The position numbers and the translations under genes were made by a program. Below the pieces are notes generated by a model. That model saw only the letters and a program-made list of their open reading frames with translations, was not told where the DNA came from and did no database searches. From positions 55,959,501 through 56,023,500 of the forward strand of contig NC_081293.1 of assembly GCF_030435805.1 (NCBI RefSeq): 64,000 bases of DNA, given 5' to 3'. Below are positions 1 through 12,020 of this stretch, piece by piece (the first letter of the stretch is position 1; each line of letters begins with the position of its first letter). This DNA comes from Mustela lutreola. Its lineage: Eukaryota > Chordata > Mammalia > Carnivora > Mustelidae.

Positions 1-580
1 CAATACCATACTGTTCTGATTACTGTGGCGTGAAATCAGGAACTGTGAGGCCTCCAGCTTTGCTCTTACTTCTCAAAACTGTTTTGGCTACTCAGGGTCT
101 TTGGTGGCTCCAAACACATTTTAGATTTGTCCTGTTTTCTGTGAAAGAATGCCACTGAATTTTGATAAGGATTGTGCTGAATCTGGATTGCTTTGGGTAG
201 TATGAATATTTTGACCACATTAATCTTAAAGTTCATGACCATGGACTGTCTTTCCATTTATTTGTGTCTTCCTCAATCTCTTTTTGTTAGAGTCTTACAG
301 TTTTCAGTGTACACATCTTTCCCACCTCCTTGGTTAAGTCGGGGCACCTGGCTCAGTAGAGCACTCGGCTCTTGATCTTGGGATTGTGAATTTGAGCCCC
401 ACATTGGACTTGGAGATTACTTTTAAAAAAGTTATTCCTAGGTATTTTATTCTTTTTAATGTAACTGTAAATGTTACTGTTTTAATTTCTTTCTGATAGT
501 TTAGTATTAGTGTATGGAAAATGTGACAGATTTTTGTATATAGTGATTTTGTATCCTACAACTTGAGTAAACCTGAAATG
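1..580 (-). mobile_element. LINE-1 ORF2 fragment in a PPA1 intron
   Basis: Read on the + strand this matches the familiar antisense L1 ORF2 text: a 'caataccatactgtt...' start, 'ttttgataaggattgtgctgaatct', and 'cctccttggttaa ... attcctaggtattttattc'. It is cut by a short CAN-SINE at 341-430. Many substitutions and small deletions mark it as old (L1M-age); no ORF survives. Confidence 0.8.
341..430 (+). mobile_element. Short tRNA-type CAN-SINE inside L1
   Basis: Only the tRNA-like head (GGGGCACCTGGCTCAGTAGAGC) and a brief A-rich end are present, without the TC-rich body. It splits the L1 ORF2 match between 'ggttaag' and 'gttattcc', so it is younger than the L1. Confidence 0.8.
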
Positions 581-630
581 CAAGTAAACCAAACTTGAAT
601 CTCTTCAGGCCTACCATCTCTATCCATTGC

Positions 631-846
631 TTTTTTCTTTTTTTTTATAAATTTAATATATTTATTTATTTATTTGACAGAGAGAGATCACAGGTAAGTA
701 GAGAGACTGGCAGAGAGAGAGAGAGAGAGCGGGAAGCAGGCTCCCTGCTGAGCAGAGAGCCCGATGTGGGGCTCGATCCCAGGACCCTGAGATCATGACC
801 CGAGCCGAAGGCAGCGGCTTAACCCACTGAGCCACCCAGGCGCCCC
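631..846 (-). mobile_element. CAN-SINE, full length
   Basis: A T-rich tail at 631-680 (poly(A) on the minus strand) leads to the inverted head GAGCCACCCAGGCGCCCC, which ends at 846. Confidence 0.9.
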
Positions 847-850
847 AACT

Positions 851-1053
851 TTTTCTTTTTTTTTTTTTAAATATTTTATTTATTTATTTGAAAGACAGAG
901 ATCACAGGTAGGCAGAGGGAGGGTGGGGGGGGCTGGAGGGAGCAGGCTCCCTGCTGAGCAGAGAGCCTGAGGCGGGGCTCGATCCCATGACCCTGGGATC
1001 ATGACCTGAGCTGAAGGCAGAGGCTTCAACCCTCTGAGCCACCTAGGTGCCCC
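851..1053 (-). mobile_element. CAN-SINE, full length, directly after another
   Basis: It begins 5 bp after the previous SINE and in the same orientation. The head ends at 1053 (ACCTAGGTGCCCC). The pair ends 75 bp before a PPA1 coding exon. Confidence 0.9.
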
Positions 1054-1128
1054 TATCTGTAGTTTTTTGACTCTTAAGAGACAAGTTTTGTTACTGTAAC
1101 TCATGACTACTTCTTTTTTATTTAATAG

Positions 1129-1198
1129 CATGAATACTACAGTGTCTGAGAGCCCCTTCAAGTGTGACCCGGATGCTGCCAAAGCTATCGTGGATGCT
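1129..1198 (+). CDS. PPA1: PPA1 coding exon (third from last)
   Basis: The acceptor is TTTAATAG at 1121-1128. The first base closes a Cys codon carried over from the upstream exon, then MNTTVSESPFKCDPDAAKAI follows. The donor GTATGT starts at 1199 after GAT GCT (phase 0). Confidence 0.94.
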
Positions 1199-2917
1199 GT
1201 ATGTAAAAGTTTTCCTTGAAAAAGAATGTACCTGGTGCTAAAGAGATTAAGATGATAATTGGGAGGGAAAGTACTTCCTTCAGCAAATACTGGGAGTCCC
1301 TCCTGGCTGCCTATCATTGTGTGAGGTCTTGAAATTACAAACTGTGAGTGCACACAAGTGGACTTTTGACTGAAGGGAGAAGCTGAGAAGGGTCTTAGTC
1401 AACTCTAATTGGGCATATAGTATACTTGTAACAATCAAAGTGATTCCAGAAGGTTCTAACCCAAATCCTGTGTGGGTATCCTAAGCCCATTTTCCAAAAG
1501 AATTAATGGGAACTTACTAGACTTGGTTATAGCAAGGACTAAGAAGATGGTCAAGTTTCAGGCGCCATGCAAGAGCAGTTAATAACCCTAGAAAAGACTT
1601 TCTTTTAGTAAACTATTCACGAAAGAAATAATTTTGGCTTTGTATTATGTTTAATTATTTGATTTGGATCAACCAAAAGACTGAACTAGATAATCTTAAA
1701 TTATTTTCATTTACTATATTAAATGAGGAAAAGAAAATGAAATCTGACTTTTTACTGCCTTGTAAGTGGGGTGTAGCACAAGGAAAAAGAACGATTTAAC
1801 AATGAAGCCAGTACATTTAGATTTCTCTTTATATCTGAATCCTGACAAAGTTGAGATGAGTAAGAAGAATTGGAAGGGGAAAACCGTTGGTTAACAATCA
1901 TAACTTTTCAATGAGGACACTCTGCCTACTTTTTCTGTATATGTGTATATATAAATTCATTATATATGCATCAATCTGTTATTTCAAGCAGCATTTCATT
2001 TTATTTATCCTCCTATGTTCAATCAAAAGCTAAAGGGCCTGAATTTGTTTTTTGGCAGTAAAGTGAACCTTGCCTTGTTCTTATGTATTATAAATTATTT
2101 TTAGAATCTAAAAATTGGGAAAGTTATCTTCTGTTCAGATTTTTTTAAATTTTTGTGTTGGTATACCTTTTTGGCTTACTTTTTTTTTTTTTAATTAGAC
2201 TAATACATTTTAATATTTTATTTTAGTTACCGCCACCATGCGAATCCGCCTGCACAATACCAACAGATGGTAAGATCTATATTCTAGTAAAATTACACTA
2301 AACATTTTGTGTTTATTGTAATTGTTTGTGGGAAAAATATATTTGTACCTACAGATATGTATTACACACCACATCCACAGAGAAAGAGAAAGAAAGGAAG
2401 AAGAAACATTTTTAGAGTTCCATACTGTATGTGGGAAGAAAGATGGCTGCATTGCCACCCTTCACACCAGCTCCCATCACAGCAGTTTCCAAACCATGAC
2501 CTGCTGTGGCTCTCTGGGTTCCGGGAGAAGGGCTCGTGGATGTGGGAGCAGGTGGGGCTCTGGATCCCCCTCTGGCCACCAACACAGCTTTCTCCCCCTT
2601 TACATTTAGAATTCTCTGTAAGGTGGTTCTGGTGAGAATCACATGTTTATTGATTAGGATCAAACATGAGAAAGCCCAGGAGAAAACACTGTGATAAATT
2701 ACCTGTTTTTGCCATAGTGGAACTTCAGGTGTCCGTTTGTTTTAAGGTGATCTGTGGTAGAATACATGAAAGCAAGTATGATACTCGTTGTTATATTTCG
2801 GGTATATTTTAATTTTTTTTTTACTATTTTACGTTTTGATTCTTAATAGAGATTCTAATTTGGTTTTCTTTTTCTCCAAATGCAGTGGATAAGTGGTTCC
2901 ATCACCAGAAGAACTAA
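1129..2917 (+). CDS. PPA1: PPA1, soluble inorganic pyrophosphatase, C-terminal part (last three coding exons)
   Basis: This is the 3' end of the cytosolic inorganic pyrophosphatase gene, whose product hydrolyses PPi to two phosphates with Mg2+ and so drives biosynthetic reactions. Three exons encode the last 47 residues: 1129-1198 (MNTTVSESPFKCDPDAAKAI...), 2227-2269 (LPPPCESACTIPTD) and 2886-2917 (DKWFHHQKN, stop TAA 2915-2917). All junctions follow AG/GT, and the reading phase carries through (codon split G|TG across the last intron). The residues match the human PPA1 C-terminus as I recall it, with small changes such as V for L after MNTT. The catalytic Asp/Glu/Lys core lies in exons left of the window. 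Human PPA2 ends differently, so the paralogue call is firm. The gene lies head to tail with SAR1A. Confidence 0.96.
1199..2226 (+). other. PPA1: PPA1 intron with nothing else recognised
   Basis: AT-rich intron. No SINE, gene or RNA was recognised; there is a short TA-rich run near 1940-1965 and a T tract at 2180-2192 that belongs to the acceptor region. Confidence 0.6.
2227..2269 (+). CDS. PPA1: PPA1 coding exon (penultimate)
   Basis: A 43-nt exon coding for LPPPCESACTIPTD plus the first base of the next Val. The polypyrimidine tract and AG end at 2226; the donor GTAAGA starts at 2270. Confidence 0.95.
2886..2917 (+). CDS. PPA1: PPA1 terminal coding exon
   Basis: The acceptor AAATGCAG ends at 2885. 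The exon encodes VDKWFHHQKN and stops with TAA at 2915-2917. Confidence 0.95.
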
Positions 2918-3228
2918 TGACTGTTCTGCCGAATACAGGCTGGTGATGCCGCACCCTGTTCATCTGGAGCCGTAGATGCAGAAGTAGCTTCTCACAGCTT
3001 CACATTCATAGAACTAATCTAACTAAAGCAAATTCTGCTGCGACCAATATATTCAGAATGTTATGCATCTAAAAGCATTTTTCATATCTCAACTAAGAGT
3101 ACGTGTTTCAATATCAAAGCGGTTGTTGTAATTTAGAAGTCATTTGTGAATATGCAAGATGAATGCATGTTGGATGTATATGTTTACCATGTGTTAGAAA
3201 ATAAAATTATTTTGCCAAAACTTCATTT
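2918..3228 (+). promoter_or_regulatory. PPA1: PPA1 3' UTR and poly(A) signal
   Basis: AT-rich 3' UTR of about 300 nt. A canonical AATAAA lies at 3200-3205 and the cleavage site is expected 15-25 nt later, before the T-rich stretch near 3220-3245. The exact cleavage point is inferred. Confidence 0.8.
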
Positions 3229-3410
3229 ATAATATTTTTATTTTACTCTGAAACCTGACGTTACGAAGTGGGCATGGGTGCTATTTGGTGTTTGTTTTCT
3301 ATCAGTGATCTTATAATTCAGTTTCATAATTATTAGATTAAAACTGACTTTATTTTTAGGAACCTGAGAGTGAAATCCCTCATGTTTATAGTAATCTCGA
3401 TGCTATATTC

Positions 3411-3584
3411 TTTTTTTTTAAAGATTTTATTTATTTGAAAGAGAGATCACAAGTAGGCAGAGAGAGGGGGAAGCAGGCTCCCTGCTGAGCAGAGAGCCCG
3501 ATTTGGGGCTCAATCCCAGGACCCTGGGGTTGTGACCTGAGCTGAAGGTAGAGGCTTTAACTCACTGAGCCACTCAGGCACCCC
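3411..3584 (-). mobile_element. CAN-SINE downstream of PPA1
   Basis: The tail begins TTTTTTTTTAAAGATTTTATTTATTTG and the head ends CACTGAGCCACTCAGGCACCCC at 3584. Flanks 'atgctatattc' (before) and 'tatgctgtattc' (after) look like a diverged target-site duplication. Confidence 0.88.
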
Positions 3585-3897
3585 TCTATGCTGTATTCAT
3601 ACTAATTCCTAACAACCCATTGCAAAGCAGAAAGCAAAACATTTGAAATGATATAGTTACTTTCTTTACTTCTCTAATCAACAAATTAGATTCTTAAGTC
3701 ATTTACATTATATTCTGAGTTACAAGTCCAAATACCTTTGTGACTAAGGTCTTAGGTTTTGGAGCTGTACAGACCTGAATTTTCCATCCTAGCCCATCTA
3801 TTTTTCTCTGTAATCTTAGGTCAGTTACCCACCACCCAACTTCAGTTGTTTCATTTGTAAATAAGATGTTACTCATGCAATGGCCTGTATTAAGCAT

Positions 3898-4850
3898 ATT
3901 TTTTTATTTGAGATCATTGTGGATTCACAAGCAATTATAAGAAATAATACAGAGAGCTTCTCTATACCTTCCTGTTTCCTCCAGAGGTACGATTTTGCAG
4001 AACAATGGTATAGATACGACTGCCCACCAGGACACTGACTTTGATATGGTCCACTGATCTTACTCAGATTTTCCAGTTTTACCTGTGCTGCTTTGTGTGG
4101 TGTATTGTCCTGTACAACTAAATATCCCATGTAAGTTCCTGCATCCTGCAAGACACTCAACAGTTCTTTTTTCTTATTTTGTAAGCTTTTATTTATTGGG
4201 GTGCCTGGGTGGCTCAGTCAGTGAAGCATCTGCCTTTGGCTCAGGTCATGATCTCAGGGTCCTGGGATGGAGTCCCATGTTGGGCTCCCTGCTCAGTGAG
4301 ATGTCTCCTTCTCCCTCTCCATCTGCCTCTCCCCCAGTTCATGCTCTCTCTCTCTCTCTCAAATAAATAAAATCTTTAAAAAAAAAAAGAAAGAGCAAGA
4401 GAGCACAAGTGGGGTGTACTACATCCTTAATCCCTGGCAACCACTAATCTGTCTTCTATTTCTATAGCTTTATCATTTCAAGAACGTTATATAAATGGTA
4501 CCATGCAGTGGGTAGCCTTGTGGGTTTTTTTCACTGAGCATAATTCCCTGGAGATTCTTCTAGGTTGTGGCATGTATCGATAGTTCATGCTTTTTATTCT
4601 TTTTATTACTGAGTAGTATTCCTTGTATGTATTCCTAGTATGTATGTAGGCTCACTCCAGTTTTTGGCTATTACACTGAAGCTGCTGGGAACATTGCCAG
4701 ACACATTTGTTGTCTGCATCACCTGTCACTGTGATTGCCAGGTCAAATGATGGATGCTTAGTCTCATAAGAAGCTTCCAAATTGTTTTCCAGAGTGTTGT
4801 ACCAGTTCACATGTAAGATAATTACTGCTATGTTCACATTTTATCCTGTT
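3898..4850 (-). mobile_element. LINE-1 3' UTR region (L1M type), antisense
   Basis: The + strand carries the typical antisense L1M 3' end: 'ggcaaccactaatctgtcttct', 'atataaatggtaccatgcagt', 'tttttggctattacactgaagctgctgggaacatt'. A CAN-SINE at 4198-4389 interrupts it. Confidence 0.75.
4198..4389 (+). mobile_element. CAN-SINE inside L1
   Basis: It starts GGGGTGCCTGGGTGGCTCAGTCAG and ends AAATAAATAAAATCTTTAAAAAAAAAAA, with a short CT tract. It splits the L1 3' UTR match. Confidence 0.92.
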
Positions 4851-6230
4851 CAGGGTTTGCTCACCTTGGATCTGTAAGTCTGTGTCTTTCACCAGATGTG
4901 GGAATTTTCCAGTTGTATTTCTTCAAATACTCTTTCAGCCCCAAGTGCCATCCTCTTTCTCTGGGAGCCTGATGATATGAGGGTTGGATCCTTTGCTATC
5001 GTCCATGGGTCCGTAGGCTCTGTTTTGTTTTTCCAATCTATTTTCTTTCTGTTCCATACTGGGTGAGTTGTGTTGTTCTGTCCTCGAGTTCATAGAGCCT
5101 GTCTTCTGTTATCTCCACGCTCACAGTGAACCTGCCCCGCAGGTGTTCTGTTACTATGGAACTGTTAAGTTACTGTATTTTTAGTTCCATAGTTTCCATT
5201 TGGTTCTTTTTTTATAATTTCTATTTCTTTGCCAAGGTTGTCTATTTTTTAACTTATTTCAAGGGAATTTCTAATTGACAGTCTAATTGCAGTTTTAAGA
5301 TGGCTACTTTAAATTCCTTGTCAAGATTCATCCCTCCATTGTCTTTTTTTCACTCAAGTGGTGATTTTCTTCTTTGACAGTACGATGGGCTAGCTGTGTC
5401 CTAGGTGTTCTGTCTGTTATGGTCCTGTGTAACTCTTGGATTTTAGCGGGCATCCCCCACTGAGGGCTAGTGCATGGGGCTTGGCCCACTTTGTGTTTCA
5501 ATGGCGGTTTAATTTTCACTGCTTTGCACTGTTAATCAGATGTGCTTCCTTTCTCCTGGTGCCTCTGGGGCTTCTATTGGTCCCTGCGGGTGCTGCCTCA
5601 AGGCCCTGGTGGGTATCTCTTGCTGGAGGAGGGGTGTGTGGATCCATGAACTGGTCCTCCCAACCCCCACCTTCCGGGGCTAGTGTCCCTGGGTGGGCGA
5701 GGAGAGCCTTACTTTAGGCTGCAGGGATAAAGAGGGTTCTAACCAGTGCACCTGCTATAGCTGGGTTTCTCCCTTGGGCTCAGCCTGCCTGCCTACCTGC
5801 CGAGGAAAATTTGGGGGAAAGGGGGAGTCTGTAGGGAAGAGAATACCTCCCTGGCGGCTTATTCCTGGCTGGACCCGTAGTGATCCCCCTTGCCAGCTGA
5901 TGTTCTGCCACCAGACAGACTCCCACTCTCTAAGGGGCAGGAATGAGCCTCTGTGGGCTGCCTTCTATTGCTAGGTCAAGGGTTAGGAAGGACTCTCTTG
6001 TGGGTGGTAGGACACACATGCCCCTGCCCTGGGCTACTCTCTGGTCCTGTTCCCAAACCAGCTCGCTGCCTAGAGTTTTCATGTGGCTGCCTGTTTTGCC
6101 ATTTCCAGGGTTTATAGCTGTACTTTGCCATGAGGAGCAGGGGGAAATGGGTCTACACCATCTTGTCTGCACCAGAATCAGAAATGTCAGCATTCAGATT
6201 TTAGCAATATTTCTCTGACTCCCTTTGTAA
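4850..6230 (-). mobile_element. Probable old LINE-1 5' region / ORF1, antisense
   Basis: Stretches such as 'ccatttggttctttttttataatttctatttctttgcc' and 'gatggctactttaaattccttgtcaagatt' recall antisense L1M/HAL1 ORF1. 5350-6230 is GC-richer and may be the 5' UTR of the same copy. The join to the 3' UTR piece at 3898-4850 implies an internal deletion or two insertions. The right half is an inference. Confidence 0.45.
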
Positions 6231-6968
6231 GTCTATTTTTAATGTTGCCTCAATCACAGTTGTATGTGATTCTGAAGTGATTTGTCAGGATGAGAAGCAG
6301 GTTTTGTAATGATGGGAGTATACAATGTGCAGGACTTCCAAAGACTTGGCCCACTAGTTAGGAATCAGTCATCAAGGTTTCTGCCAGTTTTCAATGCAGT
6401 AAATGATTGTATTTTTTCCCGTTGACTTGGAAGTCAAAGCTGACTATGTCACCATAAACTACTTAAGCCTACTTGAGTTAGTTTTTCTGTCTGTAAGATG
6501 GCCGTGAAGCTGTCATCACAGGTAGAAGGAATGTAGGTGAAGGACTTCCTCAGTGCCAGGGTCACAGGAGAGGCTTGGTGGAGGCTGGTTGTTCATAACT
6601 GTAAATCTCAACAACAGTGAGTGTGATCAGGTGCATTTTTCCAGCTAAGAGAATCTGAAACCGTGGCCCAGCTGTGGACAGGATCGGACTGAGAACTCCC
6701 AGGGGAAATCAATTCCCTTTCGCCATCATTGAGCCTAGGCCTACGTGTGCAGCAGCTGTAAAGGTAGTTATGTCCTATCTCATCTGCATGTTCTCTCTGC
6801 AAGGGCTTAAACTATGCTTTTGCACAGAATGTTCTTTACATTTAGAATGAGCTGCTCGGCTTTCTGAGAGTCTGGGCAGAGGGGAACTTGGAACTTGCTT
6901 TCACATTGACAAGAATGCTGTGCAAATAGCTTCACGGTGGGCAAGTACTTATTAAAGAATTATTAACT
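6231..6968. other. Spacer with no recognised element
   Basis: Roughly 740 bp with balanced composition. I recognise no gene, SINE or RNA here. Confidence 0.4.
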
Positions 6969-7163
6969 GGGTCGCCTGGGTGGCTCAAGGGTTAAGCCTC
7001 TGCCTTTGGCTCGGTTCATGATCTCAGGGTCCTGGGATGGAGTCCCACAATGGGCTCTCTGCTCAGCAGGGAGCCTGCTTCCTCCTCCTCTCTCTCCCTG
7101 CCTCTCTGCCTACTTGTGATCTCTCTCTGTGTTAAATAAATAAATAAATTCTTTAAAAAAAAT
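6969..7163 (+). mobile_element. CAN-SINE
   Basis: It is flanked by 'aattattaactgg' (6958-6970) and 'aattataaactgg' (from about 7161), a nearly perfect target-site duplication, so the insertion is fairly recent. Confidence 0.92.
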
Positions 7164-7607
7164 TATAAACTGGAGTTGGTTAGCACATAGATCATGCTTC
7201 CCTCCGTTGGTCTTTGGAAACTTTGGTTATTACAAAACCTTTAAGTTAAAATATTCACCAGATGTAAGATGAAGCAATGAAAAATCACAAGGTCTTGTGG
7301 CAATCTGAATTTAAAAAGAAGCCTAAGTTGAATTTGGCAGTCTCTTATCAAAAGTTTAGACTCACACTTACCCTTTGAGTCAGCAGTTCTATTCTGAGAA
7401 TTCATTCCAGTTGACAACAGTCAACCAAGTGCACGGTGTGTGGTGGCTTTGTGTAGTACAGCAAAACCTGGAAAACGAATTGTCCAGTTGAGAAGTGGCT
7501 AGATATGTTCTCAGTACCTTGTAGCAGTTAAAGAATAGTTACCACTAGAGCCGATAGGGGAAAGATACTCAAACTATACAAGTGGTAAGAGAATCCTGTA
7601 CTCCGCA

Positions 7608-7832
7608 GCCGCTAACTATGGCCCGTGGGCCAAATCCCACCTGCTGTGGGTCTGATAACTAAAGCGGCCTTGGAACACAGCCACACCCATTCATTTGCAA
7701 ATTGTGGCTGCATTCAAGCTACAATGGCGAGTTTCGTAGCTGGACAGAGACCATATGGCCTGCAAAGCCAAAAATATTTCCTGTTCAACATGTTGCTGAG
7801 AACATTTGCCAATCCCTGCTCTCTCCTATGAT
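7608..7832 (+). mobile_element. hAT-Charlie-type non-autonomous DNA transposon (MITE)
   Basis: The diagnostic run is 'ggcccgtgggccaaatccc', then 'ttggaacacagccacacccattcatttgc', 'agagaccatatggcc' and 'tttgccaatccctgctct', as in mammalian MER-type hAT MITEs whose ends read CAGGGGTYGGCAAAC. It lacks a transposase ORF. A second diverged copy of the same family lies at about 37300-37460. Confidence 0.8.
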
Positions 7833-8214
7833 CCTATTTGTGTTTTCCACAAAATGAGCATGGGGGAAAAGACATATATTAATGGATATGCTTGTATGGG
7901 CATAGACAATTTCTGGACACAAAACCCACCACAGTTAACAAGGATTATCTCGGGTGGGAACCTAGGGATAAGTGTGGAAGAAGCAGGGTCTGGGGAGTTT
8001 CTTTTCACTTAGTAAGATTCTGTGCTCTTTGAATTGTTTTTCTAAAACCATGTGTAATTTTTTTTTAAAGAAAATTGAAGTAGGAGAACACCAATGGATA
8101 GTACTCAGCACAGCTCCTGGCAGAGGGCTCCCGGCTCCCGGCAGCCTCTCTCCCTGTGGGCCTTGAACCACCAGCACTGATTCACCTAAGATATTTGCAA
8201 AAAATAAAGAAGTA

Positions 8215-8407
8215 GGGGCGCCTGGGTGGCTCAGTGCGTTAAGCCTCTGCCTTTGGCTCAGGTCATGATCTCAGGGTCCTGGGATGGAGCCCTGCATCCG
8301 GCTCTCTGCTCAGCAGGGAGCCTGCTTCTACCACTCTCTCTGCCTGCCTCTCTGCCTAATTGTGATCTCTCTCTGCCAAATAAATAAATAAAATATTTAA
8401 AAAAAAA
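8215..8407 (+). mobile_element. CAN-SINE
   Basis: Flanking repeats AAAAATAAAGAAGTA before and after the element form a clear target-site duplication. Head, TC-rich body and A-tail are complete. Confidence 0.93.
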
Positions 8408-8414
8408 TAAAGAA

Positions 8415-8500
8415 GTAAAACACATACCATATATATATAAAATATACGATAGATAACATGATACACATATACATACTATATATGATAGATAACATGATAT
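8415..8500. repeat. TA-rich simple-repeat stretch
   Basis: Duplicated 'gatagataacatgata' units and (TA)n runs follow the SINE tail. Confidence 0.55.
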
Positions 8501-8725
8501 CCATCCCACTGAATTAGAGCAGGGAGGGGCTAGGCCCTGAAATCTAATTTTGAACCAGTTCCCCTCAGGTAATTCTAACAAATCTCATGTCTGAAACCAC
8601 TGCTCTAGTCATAAATCTCATAAATTAGCGAAAGAGTTCTCAGCGGGTCGTAATATAATCAGTGTGAGATAATTAGCAAACATCTACCACAGCAACAGCA
8701 GCCACAAAAGTAGCTTCCCATTTGT

Positions 8726-8831
8726 GGGGCGCCTGGCTGGCTCAATCAATAGAGCATGTGTCTTTTGATCTCAGGGTTGTGAGTTTGAGCCCCATGTTGG
8801 GTGCAGAGATTACTTTAAAAACAAAAAAAAA
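8726..8831 (+). mobile_element. Short tRNA-type CAN-SINE
   Basis: Head GGGGCGCCTGGCTGGCTCAAT with an A-rich end and no TC body. Target-site duplication TAGCTTCCCATTTGT / TAGCTCCTATTTGT. Confidence 0.85.
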
Positions 8832-10260
8832 TAGCTCCTATTTGTTTGTACTTAGTAAATAAGCATCAGGCCCTGCCTCTTCTATACGCTTTATGTACTT
8901 CATCTCATTTAATTAGCTTGCAACACGCAGCTAGGGAGGCCAAGCTCCGAGTGCCTTGGGCCCTGCCCTTTGTGAAGGGCCAAAGGGCCGGGAATGGGAC
9001 ACCCTCCCAGCCCCATGGCTCTCCCCAGTGACAAGCTGGTTTCCTCTTTCCCCTGGCAAGCCACGTAACACTGGCTGCACTTTGTCAGGTGGTTTCAAGA
9101 GACTCGTAAGTTGGGTCACCTTCAACACCCAACTTCCATCCCTGGGAAACAAGGGGCTCAATTGGGGTGCCCCGGAAGGCCTCTGCCAGCTGATTTCCAC
9201 GCCTCCACCTTGGAGCTGCAGTGCGGATGGTCCAGTGGGACGTGCGGCTCCTCACTGCTGCACCCATGCACCGGCGGCCATCCTCCCCTGGCCTGTCCCC
9301 CTGCTCCTTCCCTGCGGAGGCAGATGGCATTGTCCTCCTGTGTTCCAGCCCTAGCAGCCCTGTTTCTCCTCCTAGCTCCTTAAAATACATAACTCCGTGA
9401 GCACGTAGCTGGGATCCCTAAACAGCCTGCCAGCCCCTCACAGGCAAAGGCTGTGTTGATGCTGTGTCATCCAGCACAGCCCCAAGCCCACAGCGGGAGT
9501 TCAGGAAACACCTGATGCTTCTCCAGTGCGTTTGCCAACAGAAACGTAAGGGCGTCATCATATGACTCAAGTTGATAACCAGCAGCTGGTGCCTGCCTGC
9601 TCCCGCAGAGGGTGTGAGAGGGTACTGCGTGCAGTAGAGTGACACATGGCCTTCCACACGGGGGTCCAGCACCCCATGGGGATGCAGTCTGTGCCCAGAC
9701 ACCGAACAGAGACATGCGGCTTCCATTGTACTTGAGGGGGAATAATCACTGGGTTATTCACAGGTTCAAAGACATAGACGTGCTGTGATTTTTGAATGCT
9801 GCCTTCCCCCCACCCCCCTGAATTTTAAAGAGAAACATGCCATTGCAGGGCAATTTTGCTATGTGTGCCTTCTGTCCTGGGGCTATGGCACCAGACCCCT
9901 GGAGCCAAAGCGGATTTTCCTCTGGTCTTAGAGTCAAATCAGAGGCAGTTTGCAGAGCACTATAGGAACGAGCTCTGGGCCGCCGGTCTTGAGTCAGGAG
10001 TTCTGGCTCTGGCCCTGTGTGATATCGCGAAGGTCTTCTTACTTCTCTGGGTCTCAGTGTCCTCATTTTGTATAATAAAGTAGTCGATCCCTACCTCGAG
10101 CATGTATTAACAAGGAAGATATCATGTCTTTATAACTGCTACAGTCCTGGGGAGCAAGGAAGGGGTGGGAACAAAGTTTCTCTCTGTGGCTGGCACTGGG
10201 CTGAGAGCTGGGGTGACAGAAACCACCTTTTCACACTCTTTGCCTTCAGGAAGTTCCCCA
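8832..10260. other. Gene-free spacer
   Basis: GC-richer than its surroundings, with several overlapping short open frames on both strands but no splice or start context that supports a gene. 9420-9530 has weak MIR/L2 flavour. Nothing else was recognised. Confidence 0.4.
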
Positions 10261-10264
10261 GTAT

Positions 10265-10918
10265 GGCGGTACACTAAAACAATGGCTGTAGATGTGGAGA
10301 AACTGGACCTCCGCATGCACTGCTGGTGGGAATGCAACATGGAGCAGCCACCTTGGAAAACAGGCACGTTTTCACAAAATTCAACATAGTGTTACCAGAT
10401 CACCTAGCGATTCCAGCCCTAGGTATATACCCAAAGAGATGTGTCCCTACAAAAATTTGTATGTTCATAGCAGCATTATTCATAATAGCCAAAAAGTGTA
10501 AATAGCCCAAAAGTCCACCAACTGAGTGGGTAAGTAAAATGTGAGTATGACTGTGAATTAGGTGTTGTTCAGCCAAAAGGAATGAACTATGGGCATGCAC
10601 TACAACTTGGATGAACCTAGAAAACATGGTGCTGAGTGAAAGAAGCCAGACACAAAGGCCATATCTTGTATGATTCCATTATAGGAAAGTCTACAATAGA
10701 AAAATCCATCAGGACAGAAAGTACACAGGTGCTTGCCAGAGTCTGGAGTGAGGGAGAGTGGGGCTAATGGGGTATCTTTGGTGGATGGTGAAAATATTCT
10801 AAAATTGGGGTGATGACCGCCCAACTCTGCAAACATACTGAAAATCACTGCAAATACACTGTAAATGGGTGAATTTTATGATATGTGAATTACATCACAA
10901 TAAGGCCATTATGAAAAA
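10265..10918 (+). mobile_element. LINE-1 3' end (L1M type), sense
   Basis: Sense L1 3' text: 'gcactgctggtgggaatgcaac', 'tattcataatagccaaaaagtg', 'gaagccagacacaaaggcc', 'tgaattttatgatatgtgaattacatc'. It ends near 'aataaggccattatgaaaaaa'. Old and 5'-truncated. Confidence 0.85.
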
Positions 10919-11134
10919 ACCCCAAACCAACCTCAGAGGTACTATAATGGTAGAAAAGTAGTTGAAGGACAATGCGGGAAAAGGCCGTGTGGGAAAGGCT
11001 GACTAGAGGGAGTTTGCTTGACTTGGGTCTTGAGCCACAAGGCGCAGAAGAGATGGAAGGGTGTCCAGACAGAGGGAGTAGCCCGTGCAAAGGAAGGGAT
11101 TCCGAGGCTGGAGAGAATGTTGATGGTAATATTC

Positions 11135-11410
11135 AACTGTTACTGGATGTTTGGATTGTGCCAGCAAACTGGTATCATCTTATTTAATCTTCATAAAAGT
11201 CCTTACTTCATTCACTCTGTCATACTGAACAAACTTCATCAGAGACCTCCTGTATGCAGGAACTGTGCTAGCCACCAGAGATGCTATGATGAGGTAGACA
11301 CTCTCATTATCCACTGTAGGCATATAAGGATTATATAAGTTATGTGAAGTTACAGAATGAGTAAGTGGAAGAACTGAGGTTCAAACCCAGCAGTCTGATT
11401 CCAGAGCCCA
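11135..11410 (-). mobile_element. MIR SINE, antisense
   Basis: 'tcttatttaatcttcataaaagtcc' and 'gaggttcaaacccagcagtctgattccagagccc' are the reverse complement of the MIR core and head. The middle is poorly conserved. 10960-11120 just before it looks L2-like. Confidence 0.6.
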
Positions 11411-11816
11411 TTTTCAAAAAAAATGTTCTTTTATACATCCCTACAAATACTGATCATTTAGCATAAATACATAAATACCATCACACATTTCTCCACTCAT
11501 CTCCCTCTTATTCTATCACTCTCTCTGTCTCTTTCTCTCAATCCTTTTCTTTTCCCAGTTTGATTGCGAGAACATGAACAGATAACACTGTGTTTCAGGT
11601 GTACAATCTGTTCATGAGATACGCTCACGCACTATAAAATGATGACCATCTCAGCATCAGCTCACACCTCCCCTCACGTCACCTCATACCATCGCTGTTC
11701 CTTTTTTGTGGTGAGAGCATTTAAGATCTATTCTCTTAGCAACTTTCAAGTGTAAAATACAGTATTACTAACTATAATCATCATGGTCTACCTTAGGTCC
11801 CCAGAAGTTATTTATC

Positions 11817-12020
11817 TTTTTTTTTAAATTTTTTTAAAGATTTTATTTATTTGTTTGATAGAGAGAGATCACAAGTAGGCAGAGAGGCAGGCAGAGAGAG
11901 AGAGGAAGGGAAGCAGGCTCCCTGCTGAGCAGATAGCCCGATGTGGGGCTTGATCCCAGGACCCTGAGATCATGACCTGAGCCGAAGGCAGTGGCTCAGC
12001 CCACTGAGCCACCCAGGTGC
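11817..12020 (-). mobile_element. CAN-SINE inside L1
   Basis: Flanked by CCAGAAGTTATTTATCTT on both sides, an exact target-site duplication. The head ends GAGCCACCCAGGTGCCC. Confidence 0.94.
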